From: Thiomonas sp. FB-Cd
GTDB lineage: Bacteria; Pseudomonadota; Gammaproteobacteria; Burkholderiales; Burkholderiaceae_C
DNA: 64,000 bases
Assembly: GCF_000733775.1 (NCBI RefSeq)
Contig: NZ_JPOE01000002.1
Location: 62,001 to 126,000 of the forward strand
Direction of reading: 5' to 3'
Below, in pieces: positions 20,313 through 28,970 of this stretch (positions are counted from its first letter, which is position 1; each line of letters opens with the position of its first letter). Position numbers and translations under genes: made by a program. The notes below the pieces were generated by a model, which did not search any database, had not been told where the DNA came from, and worked only from the letters and a program-made list of their open reading frames with translations.

Positions 20313-21358
20313 GCCAACATGGTCCATTGCAACACGGTGCTTGCGCTCAGGTCGCAGTTCAGACTGCGCCCAATCACGGCATCCAGCTTGGCCGCGGGGA
20401 TACCGGTTTCGGGACGGCGCAGCAGAACATGTTGGCGTCTGAGCACCGTGCCCGCGGGCAAATCGCAGGCCAAGACCACGCTTCGTCGCGCCACGCGGCG
20501 CACCTCGGCTTCCTCGGCTTGCGGCTCTTTCACGCCATTGCCCAACATCGCCTGCAAGCGCCGCAGCTCGAATACCAGAGCAGCAAACTCGGCGGGTTCG
20601 CTGGAGGCAGCATGATCCGGGCCAGGCAAGGTGCGGTCCAGTGTGATGTGCTTTTCCAGTGCACAAGCCCCGAGGCTGGCTGCTGCAAGAGCGGCAGTAT
20701 TCCCGAGGCTGTGATCCGAATAGCCAATCGGGAGACCGGTTGCTGATCGCATGGTGGCAATCGCGCGCAGGTTCAGCGCCGCATCCGCGGCTGGATAAGC
20801 CGATGTGCAGTGCAGCAGCACGAGGGGCGCGTCCAAGCCTGGGGCAGGCGGCGGTGCACTGCCGTGTTCCCACACGGACTGCACCCAGCCTGCAGCTAAG
20901 CGTACCTCCTCGAGCGTGGCCATGCCGGTGGATAGCAGCAAGGGTAGCCGAGCCGATGCGGCTCGCTCAAGAAGCGGGCGGTTGGTGATCTCTCCAGACG
21001 AAATTTTCAGCCGCTTGACGCCCACCGCCACAAGTTGATCCACGGCAGCCTCGGAAAATGGCGTCGACATGAACTCAATGCCGCGCTCGCGGCAACGGGC
21101 GGCAAGAGCCTCGAATTGCGCTGGAGACAGTTCCAGCTTGCGCAGCATCGAAAATTGGTCGGTCTCACCGGTATTATCCTGCTGGTACGCTGCGGTGGCG
21201 GCCCCTGGCGAGACGAGGTCTTCGGCCCGAAAGGTCTGAAATTTAACGGCATCAGCGCCGGCTGCGGTTGCGGCGTCAACCAAGGCGAGCGCCAGATCCA
21301 ACCGTCCATTGTGGTTGACGCCAGCCTCGGCAATGATGAATACGCGGTCGATGGACAT
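20309..21358 (-). CDS. N-acetylneuraminate/legionaminate synthase (NeuB/LegI)
   Basis: Condenses phosphoenolpyruvate with the 6-deoxy-hexosamine to give a nine-carbon sialic-acid-like sugar. The 349-residue product shows IAEAGVNHNGRLDLALALVD, AVKFQTFRAEDLV, STPFSEAAVDQL, KISSGEITN, LHCTSAYPAADAALNL, GYSDHSLG and EKHITLDRTLPGPDH. It ends in a SAF (antifreeze-like) domain from about residue 285 (ARRSVVLACDLPAGTVLRR). The start at 21358 (MSIDRVFIIAEAGVN) fits the family; the upstream extension does not. Legionaminate rather than sialic acid is inferred from the dehydratase and transaminase next to it. Confidence 0.93.
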   Translation of the reverse strand: MSIDRVFIIAEAGVNHNGRLDLALALVDAATAAGADAVKFQTFRAEDLVSPGAATAAYQQDNTGETDQFSMLRKLELSPAQFEALAARCRERGIEFMSTPFSEAAVDQLVAVGVKRLKISSGEITNRPLLERAASARLPLLLSTGMATLEEVRLAAGWVQSVWEHGSAPPPAPGLDAPLVLLHCTSAYPAADAALNLRAIATMRSATGLPIGYSDHSLGNTAALAAASLGACALEKHITLDRTLPGPDHAASSEPAEFAALVFELRRLQAMLGNGVKEPQAEEAEVRRVARRSVVLACDLPAGTVLRRQHVLLRRPETGIPAAKLDAVIGRSLNCDLSASTVLQWTMLA

Positions 21359-21371
21359 GCAGGGTTCAAGG

Positions 21372-22067
21372 TCAGGGGTTTTGGCGCGTGTGCAGCCACT
21401 CGGCCAGGGCAAAGTCGTCGGCGGTGTCAATGTCCACCGAGCGCGCAGATGGCATGATATGAGCGGCGACCCGCACACTCCACAGCCCGTTTGCGGCAGC
21501 ATGGCGTAGGGCGCCGCGCTGCCAAACGTAGATGGATCCGTTGAGTGCCCACACTTTAGGCGCGGCTTGGCGCGCGGCCAGACCATCGCCTTTGCTGATG
21601 CGCACGCAGCCATCTGGCTGCTGCTCGATGAGGTTGAAATACGGATTGAAACCGCTGTCGAATGCGCTGAGAACGAGTTCGGCGCCTGGACTGCAGGCCA
21701 AGGCCAAGCATCCGTCCAAGTCTTCACGCGCGCGCAGCGGCGAGGTGGGTTGCAGGTCGACGATGCGCGTGATCTCCGCGCCCTGCGCTTCGAGATGCCT
21801 GACCAAGTGTTCAATCACCGGCAGCTTTGGGGCGTCGTCACGCGCCAACTCGGCGGGCCGCAGAAAGGGCACGGTTGCACCGGCCTGCGCCGCAATTTCG
21901 GCAATCGTGGGGTCGTCTGTGGATACATAGACTGCGTTGATCGCCGGATGAGCACGCGCGAAAGCGATGCTGTGCACGATCAAAGGCTGACCTGCGAAGG
22001 GGCGAATGTTTTTGCCCGGCAGCCCCTTGCTGCCGCCGCGTGCACAGATGGTGGCGATGGTTGTCAT
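21372..22067 (-). CDS. CMP-nonulosonate cytidylyltransferase (NeuA/LegF)
   Basis: Activates the nonulosonic acid with CTP to the CMP-sugar donor. The 231-residue product has the signature ATICARGGSKGLPGKNIRPF at its N-terminus (CTP-binding), then VYVSTDDPTIAEIA, DLQPTSPLRAREDLDGCL and SVDIDTADDFALAEW, all typical of the acylneuraminate cytidylyltransferase family. It is 13 bp upstream of the synthase gene in the same operon. Confidence 0.92.
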   Translation of the reverse strand: MTTIATICARGGSKGLPGKNIRPFAGQPLIVHSIAFARAHPAINAVYVSTDDPTIAEIAAQAGATVPFLRPAELARDDAPKLPVIEHLVRHLEAQGAEITRIVDLQPTSPLRAREDLDGCLALACSPGAELVLSAFDSGFNPYFNLIEQQPDGCVRISKGDGLAARQAAPKVWALNGSIYVWQRGALRHAAANGLWSVRVAAHIMPSARSVDIDTADDFALAEWLHTRQNP

Positions 22068-22093
22068 GATTCACATCCGTGATGAGTACGCAA

Positions 22094-23458
22094 TCAGGCT
22101 TCTCCACCGGACGCGGCCGCGCCCCCGATTTGGGGCGCAATAAGCGTCAATGCCTCACCCGCCACGGCCTCTGCAGCGCGGCTATTGCGAGCCCAAGCAG
22201 TAGCCGGGGCAGGGTGATCGAGAGCGAAGTCGAGCGCGGCGGGCAGATCAGCAACATCGGGCACACGCTGAGCAATCCCCAAATCCGCGTAGCTGAAGCC
22301 GGAAAGCGCACCGGGCGAGCATTGCATCGCCAGGACCGGAATACCCACCGTGGCCGCCTGCAGTCCAACCGTCGTCGTTTGCACCACCACGCAGTCGGAG
22401 GCGAGTATCAAGGGGTCGATGGATTCTTCTCGCGGCACACTGAAATGAACCTGCGCGTTGTCCGCCAGCCGTGGGTAGCGATGCCAGTGATTGGGGTGAT
22501 GGCGCACGATCAGCGCGGCGTCGGGCCGGGTCATGACCCAGGCGCGCAACTGGGACTCCATCGCTTGCGCCAGCGCATCTCCCGCGGGCCAGCGCGTAGC
22601 GGGATGCCCGCGCGGTTCGGGCTGTGCCGCGAGCAGGACAATCTTTTTGTTCACCCACCCCAGGCGTTTGCGCAGGGCCATCGCGGCCTCACGCATGGTG
22701 GGGTCAAATAAGGCATCGAAGGCAGGGTTGCCGGTAATTGCAATCATTTCGCAGGGCCAGCCGCTCGCCACCAGATTATCGCGTACCGCACCCGCCAACA
22801 CGCATACACGGCTCGGGTGGCGGGTGCGCGCAGCAAAGGCGTCTGCGAAGAACGACGCTGAACTCGACGAAGGCGCTCGCAGGCGCACGGGGCGTGAAGC
22901 CCGCTCACCGACACCCGGGTTGGCACCGACGCCGAAGAGGTCGAGCATCGCCAAGGTCGGAATACCTGCATCGCCAGCAGCGTCTAGCGCCGCCTGCTCG
23001 CTGCGCGGCGCGTTGGTTGCAATCACCAGGTCGGGCCGCAGGTGATCGATGACGCGGCGCAGAAAACCAATGGGGTAGAAGCCGTGGCGGCCCTTCTTCG
23101 CAAGTACGTCCCGAGCAGCCGCCGGTCCGAGGCGCTGATACAAATCCAGCGCGTTGACGCCCAGGTATGCCAGGGATTCAGCTTGCGGAACGTCTGGGTG
23201 GGCGTTGCCCTCTAGCAGGGTGCGGCCGAGTTCCAGCGCTTGCGATTGCTCGGCAGGGGACAACAGGTGCAACAGATCGGCATAGCCCAGGGCAGCCTCA
23301 CCGGCCTCCAGCGCGGTGCGCTTGGCCGTGGTCAGGGCCAGCAGATCGATATGCACGCCAGGAATGCGCGCGCGCAGTGCGCGTATCACCGGCAGGACCA
23401 TCGCAATGTGCCCGCCTCCGTAGGCGACCATGAGAATGCTGACTGGTGATCTGTTCAT
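22094..23458 (-). CDS. GT-B-fold glycosyltransferase-like protein
   Basis: A 454-residue protein that I do not recognise as a named enzyme. The N-terminus ILMVAYGGGHIAMVLPVIRA resembles the glycine-rich loop of GT-B or epimerase-like enzymes. The C-terminal half has IVRHHPNHWHRYPRL and VQTTTVGLQAATVGIPVLAM, resembling the nucleotide-sugar-binding region of UDP-GlcNAc 2-epimerase/MurG-type folds. Its position between the CMP-sugar synthetase and asnB suggests that it transfers or modifies the nonulosonic acid. No CAZy family can be assigned by eye. Confidence 0.6.
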   Translation of the reverse strand: MNRSPVSILMVAYGGGHIAMVLPVIRALRARIPGVHIDLLALTTAKRTALEAGEAALGYADLLHLLSPAEQSQALELGRTLLEGNAHPDVPQAESLAYLGVNALDLYQRLGPAAARDVLAKKGRHGFYPIGFLRRVIDHLRPDLVIATNAPRSEQAALDAAGDAGIPTLAMLDLFGVGANPGVGERASRPVRLRAPSSSSASFFADAFAARTRHPSRVCVLAGAVRDNLVASGWPCEMIAITGNPAFDALFDPTMREAAMALRKRLGWVNKKIVLLAAQPEPRGHPATRWPAGDALAQAMESQLRAWVMTRPDAALIVRHHPNHWHRYPRLADNAQVHFSVPREESIDPLILASDCVVVQTTTVGLQAATVGIPVLAMQCSPGALSGFSYADLGIAQRVPDVADLPAALDFALDHPAPATAWARNSRAAEAVAGEALTLIAPQIGGAAASGGEA

Positions 23459-23570
23459 GCGTATTGTCGTGTTATTTCGTGCCCATCAGCGATGGAGCCG
23501 ATCGAATCGGGTTGGCCAAGTTGCCCATCCAGCGGCGATGCACGTGCGAAGCAACCAGCACGCGGTGCCC

Positions 23571-25370
23571 CTATCCAATATCAGGCTGGACGCGCTGCGC
23601 CCAGAGCTCGAGCGCAGCCAACGCACGCAATTCGCGGGTGTAATTGCCGCTGCCCGCCACATGATCGTCAAAGAGCCTGCGCACCTGCGAGAGCTCGAAC
23701 AGCCGTCCACAGAGTGCTTCCGGGGCGAATAGCAGATCGTGCAGCCACTGCCTGCGCGGGCCGCGGAACCATTCGCCGATGGGCACCGTAAACATCTGCT
23801 TTTTCCGGTGCGCAAGATCAGCGCCGATCAGCGGCTCAACTGCACGCTTGAACCAGTGTTTTTTGTCGCCACCGTGCAATTTCGTGGCGCCGCCTGAACG
23901 GAACGCAAATTCCATCACGCGCCAGTCCAGAAAGGGCGTTCGCGCCTCGAGTGAGACTGCCATGCCCATGCGGTCTGGCTTGACCAGATTGTTGCCAGGC
24001 AGAAGCAGCATCATGTCGAGAAACAACATTTGGTTGACGCGGTCGAAGTGCCGCGCTTGATCGAGCCAAGGTGCAGCCACGTCTCGTACGCTGTCAATAT
24101 CGGCCAAGCGCGTGCGCAGCCAAGGCTGGAACAGCGCAGCGCGACCAGCTGCCGTGAACAGGCCTGTGTGCTCGATAAAAGCGTGCCCAAAATCAGCATC
24201 GGGAATGCGCCCCAAGACGGGATCAGCGAGAAAGCTGGCATATTTGTCGTAGCCTGCAAAGAGTTCATCGCCACCGTCGCCGGTGAGTACCACCTTAACT
24301 TCCGTCGCGGCCAAGCGCGCGACTTCGCGCGTTGGCATGAACGAGGCATCCCCGTGCGGCTGGTCCAAGTGCCATAGCACGTCAGGCCAGGCGTCCAGAA
24401 GATCGGGCGACACGATGTGCTCCTGATGCGCCGTGTGGAAGCGTTCGGCGGCCTGGCGGGCGTAGGAAGATTCGTCGAACCGCGCATCGGCAAATCCGAT
24501 GCAGAAGGTGCGCACCGGCTCACGCACATGCCGTGCCATCAGTGCCACAACGGTGCTCGAATCGACCCCGCCCGAAAGGAATGCGCCGAAAGGCACATCT
24601 GCGCGCAGGCGCAGACGCACGGCGTCATCGATCAAGTCCAGAAATTCCTCTTGCCAAGCCGAAAAATGCTGAGGGTGTTCGCGTTGCTCGGCCAAGTTCC
24701 ACCAGCGCTGCTCCTGGCGACCTTGTCGACTGAGCGTCAGCACAGTACCGGGGGGCACATGCCGGATTCCCGCGAACAGGGTGAAGGGCGGTGGAACGTA
24801 GTTGTAGGCGAGATAATGTTGAAGTGCGGGCAAGTCCATGCGCGGGTGCGCAGGCAGGGCTTGAAGGATCGCCTTGATCTCCGAGCCAAACAGCACCTGC
24901 TTGCTGTCGTCGTGCACGTACAGCGGCTTGACGCCTATGCGATCGCGGATGAGGTGCACCGTTGGATTGTGGGCATCGCGCGAATCGAAAATGCCAATGG
25001 CGAACATGCCGTTAAGCCGTGGCAGAAAGCCCAGCCCTTCGCGCTCATAGAGGCGCAGCAGCACCTCGGTATCGCTGTGGTCCGTTGCGAAGGCGACGCC
25101 CTGCCGCTGGAGTTCGGCACGCAGCTCAACATGGTTGAAGATCTCGCCGTTTTGCACCAAGGCGATCCGCCCGTCAGTCGAAACGAAAGGCTGGTGGCCA
25201 CCCTTCACGTCGATGATGGCGAGCCGCCGGTTGCCCAGGGCCACGCCAGCTGCGGTAAAGCAGCCGCTGTCATCGGGACCACGATGGACGAGGCTTGCGT
25301 CCATGCGCGCAAGCACAGACGTGCCGACGCTAACGCCTTGGCGATTGAAATAGCCGTAGATGCCGCACAT
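23571..25370 (-). CDS. asnB: Asparagine synthase, glutamine-hydrolysing (AsnB-like)
   Basis: Transfers glutamine amide nitrogen to a carboxylate through an adenylate intermediate. The 599-residue product starts MCGIYGYFNRQGV, with the class II amidotransferase nucleophile Cys2, then SLVHRGPDDSGCF and LVQNGEIFNHVELR. The synthetase domain has AFLSGGVDSSTVVALMARHV (ATP pyrophosphatase loop), LTGDGGDELFAGYDKYASFL and MGMAVSLEARTPFLDW. In glycan loci such enzymes often amidate uronic or nonulosonic acid carboxyl groups rather than make asparagine; that role here is inferred from context. A 112-bp gap separates it from the next gene downstream. Confidence 0.9.
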   Translation of the reverse strand: MCGIYGYFNRQGVSVGTSVLARMDASLVHRGPDDSGCFTAAGVALGNRRLAIIDVKGGHQPFVSTDGRIALVQNGEIFNHVELRAELQRQGVAFATDHSDTEVLLRLYEREGLGFLPRLNGMFAIGIFDSRDAHNPTVHLIRDRIGVKPLYVHDDSKQVLFGSEIKAILQALPAHPRMDLPALQHYLAYNYVPPPFTLFAGIRHVPPGTVLTLSRQGRQEQRWWNLAEQREHPQHFSAWQEEFLDLIDDAVRLRLRADVPFGAFLSGGVDSSTVVALMARHVREPVRTFCIGFADARFDESSYARQAAERFHTAHQEHIVSPDLLDAWPDVLWHLDQPHGDASFMPTREVARLAATEVKVVLTGDGGDELFAGYDKYASFLADPVLGRIPDADFGHAFIEHTGLFTAAGRAALFQPWLRTRLADIDSVRDVAAPWLDQARHFDRVNQMLFLDMMLLLPGNNLVKPDRMGMAVSLEARTPFLDWRVMEFAFRSGGATKLHGGDKKHWFKRAVEPLIGADLAHRKKQMFTVPIGEWFRGPRRQWLHDLLFAPEALCGRLFELSQVRRLFDDHVAGSGNYTRELRALAALELWAQRVQPDIG

Positions 25371-25446
25371 GAGGTAGGAAGAGCGAAGGCAAAACCAGAT
25401 GGGAAAGCTGCTATTGTCGCCGGCCAGTCGGTGGCGAAGGTGGGCG

Positions 25447-26001
25447 TCAGTTGCCGCTGCGCCGCAGGAGCTGTCCGGCGGTCAGCGCCAGGATGTGCAG
25501 GTCGCGCAGCAGGCTGTGGTGCCGCACGTAGTCCAAGTCAGCCGCCAGGCGCTGTTTCGGCGTGGCGCGTGAGCGGTACAGCGCCTGCGCCAGCCCGGTC
25601 AGGCCTGGACGCACGCTGCAGCGCATGGTCCAGTCCAGCGGGCGGTAATCCGCGGCCTGTGCTGGCACGTCCGGGCGTGGCCCCACCAGGCTCATATCAC
25701 CGCGAAGGACGTTGATCAATTGCGGAAGCTCATCCAGGCTGGTGCGGCGCAGGAGGCGGCCGACGCGCGTGACGCGCGGGTCGCCGCTGGCTGTGCGGTG
25801 CGGGCCGATGCGCGAAGCGCCCACAACCATGCTGCGAAATTTGTACAGTCTGAATGGCTTGCCATGTTTGCCCACCCGGACTTGGGTAAACAACACCGGG
25901 CGGCCGCTGTCGACCCATACCGCGAGCGCGATGAGCAGCATCGGGACGACAAGAAAAATGGAGGCTGACAGCGCAATGGTGATGTCGAATAGGCGTTTCA
26001 T
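25447..26001 (-). CDS. Initiating sugar-phosphate transferase (PglC/WcaJ family)
   Basis: Monotopic phosphoglycosyl transferase that puts the first sugar-1-phosphate on undecaprenyl phosphate. The short form (184 residues) begins with MKRLFDITIALSASIFLVVP, one re-entrant helix. RVGKHGKPFRLYKFRSM, the catalytic DE pair in TSLDELPQLINVLRGDMSLV, GPRP and RPGLTGLAQ follow. The start at 26001 is chosen because the upstream residues of the frame do not belong to the family. It is 31 bp downstream of the aldolase gene. Confidence 0.9.
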   Translation of the reverse strand: MKRLFDITIALSASIFLVVPMLLIALAVWVDSGRPVLFTQVRVGKHGKPFRLYKFRSMVVGASRIGPHRTASGDPRVTRVGRLLRRTSLDELPQLINVLRGDMSLVGPRPDVPAQAADYRPLDWTMRCSVRPGLTGLAQALYRSRATPKQRLAADLDYVRHHSLLRDLHILALTAGQLLRRSGN

Positions 26002-26032
26002 TGGCTGTTGTAGAACCGTCGCTGCCACCGCC

Positions 26033-26896
26033 TCAGCCAACAATGATTCGCTTGGAGGCGCCTGGTTGAGTGTCTGGTGCTGGCGTCAATGCTGCCGTGG
26101 CTTTGGCGATGAGGTCACGCGCGAGCAGACGATCGCTTTCCACCTCCTCCGGTGTGCGGGTGGCCAATACCCCTTCGCAATGCTGCATGCGGGCGATGGC
26201 TTGACAGTAGACGCTGCGCCAGTCACTTTCCGGAGCCTCCAGCATCTCGCGGTTGAATGTGCGAGACAGGATGACGCTTGTGGAACCGAGCCGCAAGTGC
26301 TCACCCAGCACCACGCGACCCGGCAGCAGCCCTTCGTCTAGCCGCGCAATGCCACCGAACCCGAGGCGTTTGTCCGCGCTGCGCGCGGTACGGGCAATCC
26401 GGTCCAAGGTGCCGTCCGCAAGCGGTTCGAACATAAAGCGCTGACCGAGTTGGCGGTGCAAGTCGTTTAGGCCGACATAAATCTCGTCGAGGCCTGCCAG
26501 CCCAGCCCATTCCGGCAGGGTAGCCAGCGCGCGCCGAGTCTCCAGAAGCGCAATGCATCGCGCTCGGCCAGCCACGAGGTCGGCGAAGGTGCGCAGCGTG
26601 GAGGCTTCCTCAAACATCGGCAGCATCAGGCTGTCGGCACCTGCGGCGATCGCCTGGTTGATTTCAGAAGCGCTTGCGCTGTGAATCGGGTTGACCCGCA
26701 CGATCAGATGCGCGCGCGGTGCAGCGGCGCGTACCTTGCCAACGTCCTGTGGTTGATGGTCGGAGATGAAGGTGCCGAGCCCGCCCTGGCGCTCCTTTTT
26801 ACCCATGTGCTCTAGATCCACCATGATGCGCGGCACGCCGCAGCCGTGGGCAAAGGCGGCGAACGCGGGTTGGTTTGTAATCTGGATCCAATCCAT
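26033..26896 (-). CDS. HpcH/HpaI-type aldolase family protein
   Basis: TIM-barrel protein of the HpcH/HpaI aldolase/citrate lyase superfamily, 287 residues. Visible features are RIMVDLEHMGKKERQGGLGT, the metal- or substrate-binding LIVRVNPIHS, ADSLMLPMFEEASTL, IALLETRRALATL and DEIYVGLNDLHRQLG. The family cleaves or forms pyruvate-derived aldols. Its substrate here is unknown, but related genes are seen in surface-polysaccharide loci. The start at 26896 (MDWIQITNQPAF) has no good ribosome binding site, and a slightly upstream TTG is possible. The gap to the flippase gene upstream is 32 bp. Confidence 0.7.
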   Translation of the reverse strand: MDWIQITNQPAFAAFAHGCGVPRIMVDLEHMGKKERQGGLGTFISDHQPQDVGKVRAAAPRAHLIVRVNPIHSASASEINQAIAAGADSLMLPMFEEASTLRTFADLVAGRARCIALLETRRALATLPEWAGLAGLDEIYVGLNDLHRQLGQRFMFEPLADGTLDRIARTARSADKRLGFGGIARLDEGLLPGRVVLGEHLRLGSTSVILSRTFNREMLEAPESDWRSVYCQAIARMQHCEGVLATRTPEEVESDRLLARDLIAKATAALTPAPDTQPGASKRIIVG

Positions 26897-26928
26897 GCGT
26901 GTGAGCGACAAAGTCGCAAGTTGCGAAA

Positions 26929-28416
26929 TCACCGCCGAGTGTAACGGCGCGCAAGCGCTTGGCGGGCCACTGCGCCCAGTGCATCCCAGCGCAGCAGCGC
27001 GGCTGCACCGATGGCGAACACCAGCGCGGCAAGCACGGCCTCGATGAGCATCGGCCACGGCGCAGCTGCGCCGTGCGCGAGGATTGTTGCGAGCAATCCA
27101 AGCAACGCGCACGCGATAGCCAGCATGCTTAGGTTCCTGATTTCCACGTCCAGGGTATGCCGACTCAGGCGTTGCCAAAGAACCACTGTGGCCACAAGGT
27201 ACCCAGCGCCATATGCCGCCAGTGCTCGCCACCATGCATCGGGAAGTGCCCAGCCCAGAACAAGCAGGGCCAGCAGCCCCAGGCCATAGCCGAGGACCTG
27301 ATCGGCGATCCGGCGGTGGCTATTCAGTCGCGCGGACAGCACCAGTTGGGCGGCCTGCAGCGGCAGCAAACACAAAATCCACCTCATGGACTGCACCACC
27401 TCAGCCTGGCTGGCGGGATTCATGCGTCCCCAGCCAAAAAGAAGCCGCACGCCCAGCGGCGCAATCAGCATGCCGCAGGCGCCGAGCAGGGCGGCCACAA
27501 GCAGCATGGACTGCATCCACTGCCGCCCGCGTTCGCGCGCGCCTGCGGCGTCGCCTGACGCCTCGGCTGCGGAAAGTCGCGCAAGGGCCAACGCTGCGGC
27601 CACGGCGAAGACCGTGTGCAGCGGCAACTCACCCACGCGCTGGGCGTAGTGAAAGACACCCAAGCGACCGGGTCCGGCATCCGACGCAAACGCCCGCGCG
27701 GCCAGGGTATAGAGAACGGTCAGGCCGGATGCAGCCAGTGCCAAGGCCGAGGCGCGCAGTGCGTCGGCATCGGGCCAGCGCGCGGTCGTCACGGGTGCCG
27801 GAGCGCGAACGCTTGCAGCCCAGCGCATCAGGGCCAGCCGCGCAATCGCCGCCGCAGCAATGCCTGCGGCGATCCAGTCAAATCGGCCCAGCCTGGCGGC
27901 CAGCAGCAGCCCGGTAATGAGCACCAGGTTGAACACGACATGCCCGGCATATTGCCATTGCAAGCGTCTTTGGGCCTGAAGCGCCGCCGCACCCACCATC
28001 GCCACAGCACCGGCGGGCAAGGCGATCAGCGCCGAAAGCCCCAGGGCACCGGCTGCAAGCCGAGCGTCGAGTGCTCCCAAGCCGGGCGCCAGCCAGTGCA
28101 CGATGACGGAGCTGAACAGCCAGCTCACGACGCCCGCGCATGCAAAAATCGTCAGCGCAAAGCGGCTCCAGCGCGCAGCCTCGTTCGCAATCGCGTTGAG
28201 CGGCCGTCCTGCCATCCGCGGCACCATGACGGCCGGCACCGCCGCACCCCACAGCAAGGAGACGGTGAAATCGGGGTAGGACAGTACAACGAGCGCCGCG
28301 TCCGCGTGACCGGAAAGCCCAAATTGGCTCGCGACGACCGCGTCGCGCACGACCCCTAGAAGGCGGCTTGCCGCGAGCAATAAAAGACTGAGCGAGAACA
28401 CGCGCACGATTGACAT
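26929..28416 (-). CDS. MurJ/MviN-family lipid-linked oligosaccharide flippase
   Basis: MOP-superfamily membrane protein with about 13-14 predicted helices (495 residues). The start at 28416 (MSIVRVFSLSLLLLAASRLL) is followed by GVVRDAVVASQFGLSGHADA, typical of MurJ/MviN and related flippases. A second conserved loop, YAQRVGELPLHTVFAVAAAL, is also MurJ-like. Because it heads an operon containing an initiating transferase and CMP-sugar enzymes, it may flip the operon's lipid-linked glycan rather than lipid II. A chromosomal housekeeping murJ elsewhere would support that. Confidence 0.75.
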   Translation of the reverse strand: MSIVRVFSLSLLLLAASRLLGVVRDAVVASQFGLSGHADAALVVLSYPDFTVSLLWGAAVPAVMVPRMAGRPLNAIANEAARWSRFALTIFACAGVVSWLFSSVIVHWLAPGLGALDARLAAGALGLSALIALPAGAVAMVGAAALQAQRRLQWQYAGHVVFNLVLITGLLLAARLGRFDWIAAGIAAAAIARLALMRWAASVRAPAPVTTARWPDADALRASALALAASGLTVLYTLAARAFASDAGPGRLGVFHYAQRVGELPLHTVFAVAAALALARLSAAEASGDAAGARERGRQWMQSMLLVAALLGACGMLIAPLGVRLLFGWGRMNPASQAEVVQSMRWILCLLPLQAAQLVLSARLNSHRRIADQVLGYGLGLLALLVLGWALPDAWWRALAAYGAGYLVATVVLWQRLSRHTLDVEIRNLSMLAIACALLGLLATILAHGAAAPWPMLIEAVLAALVFAIGAAALLRWDALGAVARQALARRYTRR

Positions 28417-28615
28417 GGCCCGTGATTGTCGCTTGCTCCGACCTGTGAATGCCCAAAGTTCGTGTTCCAGGATAGCCGCGACGAGCTGCGAGACCACCCA
28501 CGCCGAAAGGGGTGGGGCCATTTCGCGGGGAGCATGCCGGGTGTGCCACGCACACCCGGCATCGCAAGGGGCTGGTCAAGTGTGGGTTGAGTCGTGTATG
28601 ATTTGCGCTTTGCAT

Positions 28616-28692
28616 GCGCCCGTAGCTCAGTTGGATAGAGTACTTGGCTACGAACCAAGGGGTCGTGGGTTCGAATCCTGCCGGGCGCACCA
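28616..28692 (+). tRNA. tRNA-Arg (anticodon ACG)
   Basis: A complete 77-nt cloverleaf. The acceptor stem GCGCCCG pairs with CGGGCGC, the D arm contains AGCTCAGTTGGATAGAG, the anticodon arm is CTTGG-CTACGAA-CCAAG with anticodon ACG, and the T loop is GGTTCGAATCC. CCA is encoded. It lies just upstream of the mobilisable island, a common insertion position. Confidence 0.97.
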
Positions 28693-28727
28693 GTTTTATT
28701 AAGTAAATCAAGGTATTAGAGAACAAT

Positions 28728-28755
28728 GCCCGACCTAAACAGTCGGGCTTTTTTT
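28728..28755 (+). terminator. Intrinsic terminator of tRNA-Arg
   Basis: GCCCGAC (28728-28734), a 7-base loop and GTCGGGC (28742-28748) form a perfect 7-bp stem followed by seven T residues. It lies 36 bp after the tRNA end, in the tRNA direction. Confidence 0.9.
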
Positions 28756-28770
28756 CGTCTGTTGGGGGGC

Positions 28771-28803
28771 GAATTCCACCTGAATTCCCCCTAGATTCCC
28801 CCA
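28771..28803. repeat. Three tandem 11-bp imperfect repeats
   Basis: GAATTCCACCT, GAATTCCCCCT and AGATTCCCCCA lie head to tail immediately after the tRNA-Arg terminator, at the apparent left edge of the island. Their function is unknown. Recombinase arm-type sites or iterons are possible readings. The rest of the 215-bp gap to the relaxase stop holds no gene I can support. Confidence 0.6.
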
Positions 28804-28970
28804 AAGCATACCCACACCGCCCCTTTTACAGATCCCCTTGCGGTTCCCCCCACGGGGGTGCCTGCGATCTCATGAGCGCGTCCAAGTTCCGGGCCGTGCC
28901 AACCACCTCCGGCTTACAGCAAAGAAACTTAGGACGGCCCACCGTCTCTTTAAAACCGGGTGATCTGCGC

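Noticed and set aside
20313..20873. N-terminal extension of the NeuC-like frame.
   Set aside because: It overlaps the synthase gene antiframe and lacks motifs; ATGA coupling at 20312 gives the normal enzyme length.
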